This document shows positions 41,392 through 50,132 of a DNA stretch of 64,000 bases, in pieces. Source of the stretch: Streptomyces marinisediminis (GTDB taxonomy: Bacteria; Actinomycetota; Actinomycetes; Streptomycetales; Streptomycetaceae); the NCBI RefSeq assembly GCF_026262575.1, contig NZ_JAPKFL010000014.1:1-64000 (forward strand). The letters run 5' to 3'. Under the pieces are notes generated by a model. It searched no databases and was not told the DNA's origin. It saw only the letters and a list, made by a program, of their open reading frames with translations. How positions within the stretch are numbered: the first letter of the stretch is position 1; each line of letters begins with the position of its first letter. The position numbers and the translations under genes were made by a program.

Positions 41392-43254
41392 GTGCCCGCC
41401 ACCTCCTCGAACGTGCCCGAGCCGCGCCGCACCGACCCGGCGCTGATCCGCAACTTCTGCATCATCGCGCACATCGACCACGGCAAGTCCACGCTCGCCG
41501 ACCGGATGCTCCAGCTCACCGGCATCGTCGACGAGCGCCAGATGCGTGCGCAGTACCTCGACCGCATGGACATCGAGCGGGAACGCGGCATCACGATCAA
41601 GTCACAGGCCGTGCGCATGCCCTGGTCGCCCTCGGCGGGCGACGACACGGGCACCGCGCACATCCTGAACATGATCGACACCCCGGGCCACGTGGACTTC
41701 ACCTACGAGGTCTCCCGCTCGCTCGCGGCCTGCGAGGGGTGCGTCCTGCTGGTGGACGCCGCCCAGGGCATCGAGGCGCAGACGCTGGCCAACCTGTACC
41801 TGGCGATGGAGCACGACCTCACCATCATCCCGGTGCTGAACAAGATCGACCTGCCCGCCGCGCAGCCGGACAAGTTCGCCGCCGAGCTGGCTCACCTGAT
41901 CGGCTGCGACCCCGGCGACGTGCTGCGGGTGTCCGCGAAGACCGGCGAGGGCGTGCGGGAGCTGCTGGACGAGGTGGTGCGGCTGGTGCCCGCCCCCGTC
42001 GGCGACGCGGACGCGCCCGCCCGCGCGATGATCTTCGACTCGGTCTACGACGCCTACCGGGGCGTGGTGACGTACGTGAAGGTCGTCGACGGCGAGCTGG
42101 GCCGCCGCGAGCGCATCCGCATGATGTCCACCGGTGCGCAGCACGAGCTGCTGGAGATCGGCACCAACTCCCCGGAGATGACGGTCTCCGACGGCCTGGG
42201 CGTGGGCGAGGTGGGCTACCTGATCACCGGCGTGAAGGACGTGCGCCAGTCCAAGGTGGGTGACACCATCACCTCGCTGCACAAGGGCGCCACCGAGGCG
42301 CTGCCCGGGTACAAGGACCCCAAGCCCATGGTGTTCTCCGGCCTGTACCCGCTGGACGGCTCCGACTACCCGGAGCTGCGGGACGCGCTGGACAAGCTCC
42401 AGCTCAACGACGCCGCCCTGGTCTACGAGCCGGAGACCTCCGCCGCGCTCGGCTTCGGCTTCCGCGTGGGCTTCCTCGGGCTGCTGCACCTGGAGGTCAT
42501 CCGCGAGCGGCTGGAGCGCGAGTTCGGGCTCGCCCTGATCGCCACCGCGCCGAACGTGGTGTACCAGGTGGTCATGGAGGACGGCACCGAGCACGTCGTC
42601 ACCAACCCCAGCGAGTTCCCCACCGGCAAGATCGCCGAGGTGCACGAGCCGGTGGTGCGGGCGACGCTGCTGGCACCCAGCGAGTTCATCGGCGCGATCA
42701 TGGAGCTGTGCCAGGGGCGCCGCGGCAACCTGCTGGGCATGGACTACTTGTCCGAGGACCGCGTCGAGCTGCGCTACACCCTGCCGCTGGCCGAGATCGT
42801 CTTCGACTTCTTCGACGCGCTGAAGTCCAAGACGCGCGGCTACGCCTCGCTGGACTACGAGCCCACCGGTGAGCAGAGCGCGGAGCTGGTGAAGGTCGAC
42901 ATCCTGCTGCACGGCGACAAGGTGGACGCGTTCTCGGCCATCGTGCACAAGGAGAAGGCGTACGCGTACGGCGTCCGCATGGCCGGGAAGCTGCGCGAGC
43001 TGATCCCGCGGCAGCAGTTCGAGGTGCCGATCCAGGCCGCCGTGGGCTCGCGCGTCATCGCCCGGGAGACGGTGCGCGCCATCCGCAAGGACGTGCTGGC
43101 CAAGTGCTACGGCGGCGACATCTCCCGCAAGCGCAAGCTGCTGGAGAAGCAGAAGGAGGGCAAGAAGCGCATGAAGGTGGTCGGCCGGGTGGAGGTGCCC
43201 CAGGAGGCCTTCATCGCCGCCCTCTCCAGCGACGACTCGGCGGCCAAGAAGTAG
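41392..43254 (+). CDS. lepA: Elongation factor 4 (LepA)
   Basis: 620 aa ribosome-associated GTPase. G1 [14 protein letters not shown] (about residue 25), [15 protein letters not shown]3 [13 protein letters not shown]4 NKIDLPAA, then domains II, III, V and the LepA-specific C-terminal domain ending [24 protein letters not shown] at 41392 follows AGGA by 6 nt. Full length and intact. Confidence 0.97.
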   Translation: MPATSSNVPEPRRTDPALIRNFCIIAHIDHGKSTLADRMLQLTGIVDERQMRAQYLDRMDIERERGITIKSQAVRMPWSPSAGDDTGTAHILNMIDTPGHVDFTYEVSRSLAACEGCVLLVDAAQGIEAQTLANLYLAMEHDLTIIPVLNKIDLPAAQPDKFAAELAHLIGCDPGDVLRVSAKTGEGVRELLDEVVRLVPAPVGDADAPARAMIFDSVYDAYRGVVTYVKVVDGELGRRERIRMMSTGAQHELLEIGTNSPEMTVSDGLGVGEVGYLITGVKDVRQSKVGDTITSLHKGATEALPGYKDPKPMVFSGLYPLDGSDYPELRDALDKLQLNDAALVYEPETSAALGFGFRVGFLGLLHLEVIRERLEREFGLALIATAPNVVYQVVMEDGTEHVVTNPSEFPTGKIAEVHEPVVRATLLAPSEFIGAIMELCQGRRGNLLGMDYLSEDRVELRYTLPLAEIVFDFFDALKSKTRGYASLDYEPTGEQSAELVKVDILLHGDKVDAFSAIVHKEKAYAYGVRMAGKLRELIPRQQFEVPIQAAVGSRVIARETVRAIRKDVLAKCYGGDISRKRKLLEKQKEGKKRMKVVGRVEVPQEAFIAALSSDDSAAKK

Positions 43255-43455
43255 CCCGCCGCTCCGCGCCCGCCGCCCGGCGGGGTCCGGCCAGGCGCCG
43301 CCGGCCCCGGGCCGCCTCCTGAGGGCGTCCGGCCGGGGTCCGGCTGGGTCCGCGCCGGGGCGCGGCGGCCCCGCGCGGACCCCGCTCCGCCGCTCGCCGC
43401 CCGGTCCGGCGGCCCGGAGCGGAACCGGGGAGTAACGAAAACGTTGCCGGGGCCG

Positions 43456-43488
43456 CGGCCCCTTACATACCGGGGTCACGGCCCCTTA
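43456..43488 (+). repeat. Direct repeat before the acyl-CoA ligase
   Basis: CGGCCCCTTA occurs at 43456-43465 and 43479-43488, 23 bp apart start to start, about two helical turns. It lies 65-97 bp before the ligase start, a suitable place for a regulator. The rest of 43255-43552 is G/C-rich without a gene. Confidence 0.5.
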
Positions 43489-43552
43489 GTCTGAGCGCGC
43501 TTGAGTTACTCGTGAGTCACCCCCCAGCAACGTGCGGGCCACGGAGGATGTC

Positions 43553-45445
43553 GTGAGCGACACGCAACCCCAGATCGAGAACCGGCCGCCCTCCGTGGCG
43601 GCGCTCTTCCTCGAGCGCATCGAAGCCACTCCGGACGGCGAGGCGTACCGCTATCCCGTTCCCTCGGCCACCGGCTCCGGGCCCGACGAGTGGCGCTCCT
43701 ACTCCTGGGCGGAGGCGGCGCGGCGCGTGTTCGCCATCGCCGCCGGGCTGCTGGACCTCGGCATCGAGACCGAGCAGCGGGTGGCCATCGCCTCCGGCAC
43801 CCGGGTGGACTGGATCCTGTGCGACCTCGGCGTGCTGTGCGCCGGCGCCGCGACGACCACGGTGTACCCCAGCACCAACGCCGAGGAGACCGCGTACATC
43901 CTCGCCGACTCCGACAGCCGCGTCCTCATCGCCGAGGACACGACCCAGCTCGCCAAGGCGCGCCGGCAGCGCGCCGAGCTGCCGGAGCTGGCCCACGTGG
44001 TCGTCATCGACCCCGGCGGCGCCCCGCTGGCCGAGGACGGCGACCCCGAGGGCTGGGCGCTGTCGCTGGACGAGCTGATCCAGCGCGGCGAGGCGTACCT
44101 GGAGAAGCACCCGCAGGCCGTCAAGGAGAAGGTGGCCGCGCTCCGCGCCGACCAGCTCGCCACCCTCATCTACACCTCCGGCACCACCGGCAAGCCCAAG
44201 GGCGTGCGCCTGCCGCACGACAACTGGTCCTACATGGGCAAGGCCATCGCGGCGCAGGGGCTGGTGGAGCGGGACGACGTGCAGTACCTGTGGCTGCCGC
44301 TGGCGCACGTCTTCGGCAAGGTGCTCACCGCGGGCCAGATCGAGGTCGGCCACGTCACCGCCGTCGACGGGCGCGTCGACAAGATCATCGAGAACCTGCC
44401 GGTGGTGCAGCCGACGTACATGGCCGCCGTACCGCGCATCTTCGAGAAGGTCTACAACGGGGTCGCCGCCAAGGCGCGCGCGGGCGGTGGCGCCAAGCAC
44501 AAGATCTTCCTGTGGGCCGCCGACGTCGCCCGCGCGTACGCCAGGACGACCCAGGACAACTACCGCCGCACCGGCAGCGCCACCGCCCCGGCGGGGCTGC
44601 GGATCAAGCACGCCGTGGCCGACAAGCTCGTCTACGGCAAGCTGCGCGAGGCGTTCGGCGGGCGGCTGCGGGCCTGCGTCTCCGGCTCGGCCGCGCTCGC
44701 CCCCGACATCGGCTACTTCTTCGCCGGCGCGGGCATCCACATCCTGGAGGGGTACGGGCTCACCGAGTCCAGCGCCGCCAGCTTCTGCAACCCCGGCGAG
44801 GGCTACCGCACCGGCACCGTCGGCAAGCCGCTGCCGGGGTGCGAGGTGCGCGTCGCCGAGGACGGCGAGATCCTGCTGCGCGGGCCGGGCATCATGCAGG
44901 GCTACCACGGGCTGCCCGAGAAGACGGACGAGGTGCTGGAGTCCGACGGCTGGTTCCACACCGGCGACATCGGGGAGCTGTCCGACGACGGCTTCCTGCG
45001 CATCACCGACCGCAAGAAGGACATGTTCAAGACCTCCGGCGGCAAGTACGTCGCCCCGGCGGAGATCGAGGGCCAGTTCAAGGCGGTGTGCCCGTACGTG
45101 TCCTCGATCCTGGTGCACGGCGCGGACCGCAACTACTGCACCGCCCTCATCGCGCTGGACGAGGCCGCCCTCATGGGCTGGGCCGCGGAGCACGGCATGG
45201 CCGGCCGGGAGTACGCCGAGGTCGTCGCCTCCCCGCAGGTGCGCGAACTGATCGGCGGGTACGTCGAGCGGCTCAACGCCGGGCTGCAGCGCTGGCAGAC
45301 GATCAAGCAGTTCCGCATCCTGCCGCGCGACCTGGACGTCGAGCACGGCGAGCTGACGCCCAGCCTCAAGCTCAAGCGCCCCGTCGTGGAGCGGGAGTTC
45401 GGCCACTTGCTGGAGGAGATGTACACCGGGGCGCGGGAGCAGTAG
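43553..45445 (+). CDS. Long-chain fatty acid-CoA ligase
   Basis: 630 aa AMP-forming acyl-CoA synthetase of the FadD15 type. P-loop LIYTSGTTGKPKGV (about residue 206), A5-like GYGLTESSA, A7 WFHTGDIGEL, A8 ITDRKKDMFKTSGGKYVAP and the C-terminal catalytic Lys region LTPSLKLKRP. GTG at 43553 with GGAGG 5 nt upstream. Monocistronic: a direct repeat lies before it and a strong terminator after. Provides CoA-activated fatty acids for degradation or lipid synthesis. Confidence 0.94.
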   Translation: MSDTQPQIENRPPSVAALFLERIEATPDGEAYRYPVPSATGSGPDEWRSYSWAEAARRVFAIAAGLLDLGIETEQRVAIASGTRVDWILCDLGVLCAGAATTTVYPSTNAEETAYILADSDSRVLIAEDTTQLAKARRQRAELPELAHVVVIDPGGAPLAEDGDPEGWALSLDELIQRGEAYLEKHPQAVKEKVAALRADQLATLIYTSGTTGKPKGVRLPHDNWSYMGKAIAAQGLVERDDVQYLWLPLAHVFGKVLTAGQIEVGHVTAVDGRVDKIIENLPVVQPTYMAAVPRIFEKVYNGVAAKARAGGGAKHKIFLWAADVARAYARTTQDNYRRTGSATAPAGLRIKHAVADKLVYGKLREAFGGRLRACVSGSAALAPDIGYFFAGAGIHILEGYGLTESSAASFCNPGEGYRTGTVGKPLPGCEVRVAEDGEILLRGPGIMQGYHGLPEKTDEVLESDGWFHTGDIGELSDDGFLRITDRKKDMFKTSGGKYVAPAEIEGQFKAVCPYVSSILVHGADRNYCTALIALDEAALMGWAAEHGMAGREYAEVVASPQVRELIGGYVERLNAGLQRWQTIKQFRILPRDLDVEHGELTPSLKLKRPVVEREFGHLLEEMYTGAREQ

Positions 45446-45454
45446 CCGACGCCC

Positions 45455-45515
45455 CGGAACGGGCGGGTGGGGGCCGGGAGCCCGGTGTGACCGGCCCCCG
45501 CCCGCCCGTTCCGGA
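45455..45515. terminator. Very long bidirectional hairpin
   Basis: Arms 45455-45478 and 45492-45515 pair over 24 positions with a single G-U-type mismatch and a 13-nt loop. It starts 9 bp after the ligase stop and ends 6 bp before the stop of the convergent PPOX gene. Confidence 0.88.
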
Positions 45516-45521
45516 ACGCCG

Positions 45522-45995
45522 TCACACCAGCCAGGCGCCCTCGCGCATCAGCAGCCGGCCCGCGAGCTCGTTCTCCTCCCGCCAGGTGCGCAGGGAGCGC
45601 GGATGGCAGCGGAAGAACAGCCACGCGGGGTTCCCGCGCGGGTCCCAGCCACCGGTGCGCGCGACGAACGCCTCACCCTCGCCGGGCCGCAGCTCCGCCT
45701 CCTCCACCGCCTCGGCGACCGCTTCGACCAGGACGACGTCGCGCGTGTGCCCCAGGCCCAGCGTGATCCGGCCCGCCCCGGCCAGCAGGTTGCGCGCCGT
45801 GGGGTTGGTGCGTCGGGTGCACAGCAGCACCGCGCCCCCGACGTAGGCGAACGACAGCGGCACCATGCACGGCGTGCCGTCCGGCGAGGCGGTGGCGGCC
45901 CACAGGTCGACGTCCTGCTCCAGCCGCGTCAGCGCGTCCTTCCTGCGCTGCGCGCCGTCGCGGGGCGGGGGCGGAGGGCTCGCTGTACTCGTCAT
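45522..45995 (-). CDS. Pyridoxamine 5'-phosphate oxidase family protein
   Basis: 157 aa split-barrel FMN/F420-binding protein. DVDLWAATASPDGTPCMVPLSF opens the barrel, AVLLCTRRTNPTARNL is the second strand pair, and a C-terminal PAWLFFRCHPRSLRTWRE completes it. Proteins with this pattern in actinobacteria are often F420-dependent reductases; neither cofactor nor substrate is certain. ATG start. About 90 bp after the stop-side of the small gene at 46089, same strand. Confidence 0.87.
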   Translation of the reverse strand: MTSTASPPPPPRDGAQRRKDALTRLEQDVDLWAATASPDGTPCMVPLSFAYVGGAVLLCTRRTNPTARNLLAGAGRITLGLGHTRDVVLVEAVAEAVEEAELRPGEGEAFVARTGGWDPRGNPAWLFFRCHPRSLRTWREENELAGRLLMREGAWLV

Positions 45996-46088
45996 GCCCC
46001 GGACGGTAGCCAGCCGGGCGGGTGCGGCGCATCGGGCCGTGGGCGTAGGTCCCGGGGCGGACGCCCCCGGGCGCGGCGGCGGACGCGC

Positions 46089-46334
46089 TCAGTCGCGTTC
46101 GAGCCAGCCGTCCCGCCGGGTGGCCAGTGCCTCCAGGCGGACCGGGTCGTACCGGGCGTCCGGGTCGGCCACGACGACCAGCCACTGGGCGTCCTCGGCG
46201 TCGTCCTCACCGGCGAGGGCGTCCCGCACGAGCTGGGGCTCGTGCGGCGGGTCGAGGGTGGCGGCCAGCTCCTCCGCCACCTCCTCGGCGCTGTCCCGGT
46301 CGGGCAGCACCAGCACGTGGTGTCCGTCGTTCAC
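46089..46334 (-). CDS. Small conserved acidic protein
   Basis: 81 aa from the GTG at 46334. HVLVLPDRDSAEEVAEEL, QLVRDALAGEDDAEDAQWLVVV and LATRRDGWLE form a compact alpha/beta pattern conserved in Streptomyces next to holA/PPOX genes as far as I recall. Strongly acidic. The frame is open upstream for another 100 residues, but those are encoded by a simple G-rich repeat tract. Function unknown. Confidence 0.75.
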   Translation of the reverse strand: MNDGHHVLVLPDRDSAEEVAEELAATLDPPHEPQLVRDALAGEDDAEDAQWLVVVADPDARYDPVRLEALATRRDGWLERD

Positions 46335-46344
46335 CGGGCCATTG

Positions 46345-46630
46345 TGCACGGCGCGGGCGCGAGCTCGGGTACGGGCGCGGGCGTGGGTGCGGGCGTGGGT
46401 GCGGGTACGGAGCCCGGACGTGGCCGCCGTGCGCCCGGCGCCGCCGTAGCGCGGAGACCGGAGCGGGTGCGGAACCCGGAGACTGTGCGGGACTGGGGCA
46501 GGTCCGGCACGAGGCGGGACGGGGCGGGGACCAGAACCGGACCGGAACGGAACCGGGGTCGGGGCCGGGGAACGGGCCGGGGTCGGGGGCGGGGTGGGCG
46601 CTGGGGTGGGGGTGTCGGCGGGGCGTGGGA
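46345..46630. repeat. G-rich low-complexity tract
   Basis: Degenerate short repeats of GGGTGCGGGCGT type (46370-46410), then GGAACCGG / GGGGCCGGGG units to 46620. The plus strand has many closely spaced runs of three to five Gs and could form G-quadruplexes. It fills the divergent gap between the small gene at 46334 and holA at 46643, so the holA promoter lies within it or at its edge. Confidence 0.6.
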
Positions 46631-46642
46631 TGCTGGGCGGCG

Positions 46643-47635
46643 ATGCCACCGAAAGCGAAGAAGCCCGCCGCGCAGGACCCGCTCGCGCCGTGCAGCCTCC
46701 TGGTCGGCCAGGAGGAGCTGCTGGTCGACCGCGCGGTGCGCGAGGTGATCGACGCCGCCCGGGCCGCCGACCCGGACACCGACGTGCGCGACCTGGCCCC
46801 GGGCCAGTTGCAGCCGGGGACGCTGGCGGAGCTGACCAGCCCGTCGCTGTTCGCCGAGCGCAAGGTCGTCGTGGTCCGGCAGGCGCAGGACCTGTCGGCG
46901 GACACGGTCAAGGACGTCAAGGCCTACCTCACCGCTCCCGCCGAGGAGATCGTCCTCGTGCTCACGCACGCGGGCGGCGCGAAGGGCAGGGGGCTGCTGG
47001 ACGCGGCGCGCAAGGCGGGGGCCCGCGAGGTGGCGTGCGCCAAGCTGACCAGGCCGGCGGACCGGCTGGCCTTCGTGCGCGGCGAGTTCCGGGCCCACGG
47101 CCGCTCGGCCACCCCGGAGGCGAGCCAGGCGCTGGTCGACGCGATCGGCAGCGACCTGCGGGAGCTGGCCTCCGCCTGCGCGCAGCTCACCGCCGACGTG
47201 GAAGGCACCATCGACGCGTCCGTCGTGGGCCGCTACTACACCGGGCGGGCGGAGGCGTCCAGCTTCGCCGTGGCCGACCGGGCGGTGGAGGGCCGGGCCG
47301 CCGAGGCGCTGGAGACGCTGCGCTGGGCGCTGGCCACCGGCGTGGCACCGGTGCTCGTGACCAGCGCGCTCGCCCAGGGGGTGCGCGCGATCGGCAGGCT
47401 GGCCTCCGCCCCGGGCGGCATGCGCCCGGCCGACCTGGCCCGGGAGCTGGGCATGCCGCCGTGGAAGGTGGACCGGGTGCGGCAGCAGATGCGCGGCTGG
47501 AGCGCGGACGGGGTGGCCGCGGCCCTGCGGGCCGTCGCCGAGGCCGACGCCGCCGTCAAGGGCGCTGCCTACGACCCGGCGTACGCGCTGGAGAAGGCCG
47601 TCGTCACGATCGCGCGGGCGGCCCGCTCGCGGTAG
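46643..47635 (+). CDS. holA: DNA polymerase III subunit delta
   Basis: 330 aa clamp-loader subunit. LLVGQEELLVDRAVREVIDAA (AAA-like N-terminal lid), FAERKVVVVRQAQDL, then the helical collar with VTSALAQGVRAIGRL and PWKVDRVRQQMRGW, ending VTIARAAR. ATG at 46643, no strong Shine-Dalgarno; preceding DNA is a G-rich repeat tract. Its stop is 13 bp from the convergent comEC stop. Confidence 0.92.
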   Translation: MPPKAKKPAAQDPLAPCSLLVGQEELLVDRAVREVIDAARAADPDTDVRDLAPGQLQPGTLAELTSPSLFAERKVVVVRQAQDLSADTVKDVKAYLTAPAEEIVLVLTHAGGAKGRGLLDAARKAGAREVACAKLTRPADRLAFVRGEFRAHGRSATPEASQALVDAIGSDLRELASACAQLTADVEGTIDASVVGRYYTGRAEASSFAVADRAVEGRAAEALETLRWALATGVAPVLVTSALAQGVRAIGRLASAPGGMRPADLARELGMPPWKVDRVRQQMRGWSADGVAAALRAVAEADAAVKGAAYDPAYALEKAVVTIARAARSR

Positions 47636-47648
47636 GGCCGGTCACCTG

Positions 47649-50132
47649 TCACCGCCCCGAGGCGGTCACGGCGCCGTCGGCGGCGACGGCGAGCGCGCCG
47701 TGGGTGTCGGTGCGGAAGACGCGCGCGCCGGCGGCCCGCAGGGTGGCGAGCGTGGACGGGGCGGGGTGGCCGTAGTCGTTGCCCTCGCCGCAGCTCACGA
47801 GGGCGACGCGGGGAGCCAGCCGGTCGAGCAGCGCCGGGTGCTGGTGCGCGGAGCCGTGGTGGGCGACCTTGAGGACGTCCACCGCGGGCAGCGCGGGGTG
47901 GCGCGCCAGCAGACCCCGCTGGGCCGCCGGTTCCAGGTCGCCGGGGAGGAACACGGTCAGCCCCGCCGTGCGGAGCAGCAGGGTCACGCTGGCGTCGTTG
48001 GTGCCCAGCCCGGCCGCGCCGGTGGGCGGCCACAGCACCTCCCAGCGCAGCCCGTCACCCAGGCTCCGGCGCTCGCCGGGGCGGGCGGCCAGCAGCGGCA
48101 CGCCCGCGGCCGACGCGACGCGGCGGACGAACGCCGCCTGGCCGCCGTCGTCGGCGCCCGCGGTGACCTGCACGGCGCCGACGGCCCGCCCCCGCAGCAC
48201 CCCGGGCAGGCCGCGCACGTGGTCGGCGTGGAAGTGGGTGAGCACGACCAGGGCGACGCGCTCGACCCCCAGGCGGCGCAGGCACGCGTCCATCAGGGCC
48301 GGGTCCGGGCCCGCGTCCACGACCAGCGCGGTGCCCGGGCCCGCGGCGGCCACCAGCCCGTCGCCCTGGCCCACGTCGCACACGGCCAGCCGCCAGCCGG
48401 GCGGGGGCCAGCCGGTCAGGACGCGGGTGAGCGGAGCGGGCCGGAGCAGGGCGAGGACGAGGAGCAGCGCACCGGCCGCCGCGAGCCACGGCCGGGTGAG
48501 CGCCCGCCGGGCCACGGCGAGCACGAGCACCGTCGCCGCGGCCAGCAACGCGGCCCCGTACCATCCGCCCGGCCAGCCCAGTTCCGCCCCGGGCAGCCCC
48601 GCGCCGGTGCGGGCCACCAAGGCGATCCAGCGGGCCGGCCAGCTCGCGAGCCACAGCAGCCCCTCGGCCACCGGTATCGCCACCGGCGTCGCGACCAGCG
48701 CCGCCCAGCCCAGCACCGTCACCGGGGCGAGCGCCAGCTCGGCCGCCAGGTTGCACGGCACGCCCACCAGGCTGACCCGGGCGGCGAACACCGCCACCAC
48801 CGGCGCGCACACCACCTGGGTGGCGCCCGCGACCGCGAGGGCCTCGGCCATCCGGGCCGGGACGGACCGGCGGCGCAGCGCACGGCTCCACCGGGGCGCG
48901 ATCGTCAGCAGCGCCCCGGTGGCCAGGACGGACAGCAGGAAGCCGAAGGAGCGCGCCAGCGCGGGGTCGTGCAGGACGAGCAGGAGCGCGGCGGCCGCCA
49001 GCGCGGGCAGCAGGGAACGGCGTCTGCCGGTGGCGATGGCCAGGAGCGTCAACCCGCCGCAGACGGCCGCCCGCAGCACGCTGGGCTCGGGACGGCACAC
49101 GGTGACGAAGGCCAGGATCAGCCCGCTGCCCAGCACGGCGGTGGCGCGCAGCGGCAGCCCGAGGCGCCCGGCCAGGCCGCCGCGTTCGGCGCGCGAGGCC
49201 GTACCCGGGGAGCCGATGAGCACGGCCAGGACGATGGCGAGCTGACTGCCGCTGACGACGATCATGTGGGTCATGTCGGCGGCCTCCACCGCCCGCGCCA
49301 GCTCGGCCGGGATGCGGGAGGCGTCCCCGATGACGAGCGCGGGCAGCAGGGCCCGGGCGTCGGGGTGCAGTCCGTCCGTGGCCGCGCGCAGGTCCGCCCG
49401 CAGCTCCCCGGCCCACCGGTGGACGGCGGTCGGCGGCGCGGTCACCCGGGGCGGCTCGCCTCCCGAGGGGCGCAGGACGGCGGTGAGGGTACCGGCCTGC
49501 CCGGGCTGGGGCGGGGCCGCCCGCGCCGCCAGGAGCAGTCGGGTGGAGGGCAGCAGCGCGAGCCACGGCCGTGGACCGGCCGTGGGCGTGACGACCAGCA
49601 CGGGGCTGTCCACGGCCGTGGAACGCCCGTCGGAGGTGGTGACCCGGGTGGCGTCCGCGGGCAGGACCACCGGGCGCGGGCCGCCGTCCGGCCGCGGCCG
49701 GGCCAGCCGGGGGTCGCCGGTGAGTGTGACCTCCACGGTGACGTGCGCGTGCCGCTCGGCGGCCTGGGCCAGCGGCCCGCTCCGCACACCCGCGGTGTGC
49801 GTGCCCGCCACCGTGCCCCCGGCCGCGGCGCACAGCAGGCCGAGCGCGGCGGCGACGAGCAGGCCGCCCGCGCGCCGCCCCCGGGCGCGCGGGCGGCGCG
49901 CGAGGCCGTACAGCGCGAGCGCGAGCAGGCAGCAGCTTCCCACCCCGACGGCCACCCCGCGGAGCGGGGCACCCAGGGCGAGTGCCGCCGCGGCCCAGGC
50001 GGCCCCGGCGGGCGGCAGGAGCCGCAGGTCCGGCGGGCCCTCCTGGCGGGGGTCGGCCGCCCCGAGCCGGTGGCCGGAGAGCCGGTGCGCCACCGCCCGG
50101 CGCACCGCCGGGCGGGACGGCGCGCCCGTCAC
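47649..50132 (-). CDS. comEC: ComEC/Rec2-family DNA-uptake channel
   Basis: 827 aa. N-terminal hydrophobic region, a soluble domain, the Competence membrane region (MTHMIVVSGSQLAIVLAVLIG at about residue 290, several more helices to 570), and a C-terminal MBL domain with LTHFHADHVRGLPG and KVAHHGSAHQHPALL. Forms the inner-membrane pore for single-stranded DNA in competent bacteria. GTG start overlaps the comEA stop by 4 nt (GTGA). Natural competence is not established in Streptomyces, though comEA/comEC are usually kept. Confidence 0.93.
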   Translation of the reverse strand: MTGAPSRPAVRRAVAHRLSGHRLGAADPRQEGPPDLRLLPPAGAAWAAAALALGAPLRGVAVGVGSCCLLALALYGLARRPRARGRRAGGLLVAAALGLLCAAAGGTVAGTHTAGVRSGPLAQAAERHAHVTVEVTLTGDPRLARPRPDGGPRPVVLPADATRVTTSDGRSTAVDSPVLVVTPTAGPRPWLALLPSTRLLLAARAAPPQPGQAGTLTAVLRPSGGEPPRVTAPPTAVHRWAGELRADLRAATDGLHPDARALLPALVIGDASRIPAELARAVEAADMTHMIVVSGSQLAIVLAVLIGSPGTASRAERGGLAGRLGLPLRATAVLGSGLILAFVTVCRPEPSVLRAAVCGGLTLLAIATGRRRSLLPALAAAALLLVLHDPALARSFGFLLSVLATGALLTIAPRWSRALRRRSVPARMAEALAVAGATQVVCAPVVAVFAARVSLVGVPCNLAAELALAPVTVLGWAALVATPVAIPVAEGLLWLASWPARWIALVARTGAGLPGAELGWPGGWYGAALLAAATVLVLAVARRALTRPWLAAAGALLLVLALLRPAPLTRVLTGWPPPGWRLAVCDVGQGDGLVAAAGPGTALVVDAGPDPALMDACLRRLGVERVALVVLTHFHADHVRGLPGVLRGRAVGAVQVTAGADDGGQAAFVRRVASAAGVPLLAARPGERRSLGDGLRWEVLWPPTGAAGLGTNDASVTLLLRTAGLTVFLPGDLEPAAQRGLLARHPALPAVDVLKVAHHGSAHQHPALLDRLAPRVALVSCGEGNDYGHPAPSTLATLRAAGARVFRTDTHGALAVAADGAVTASGR

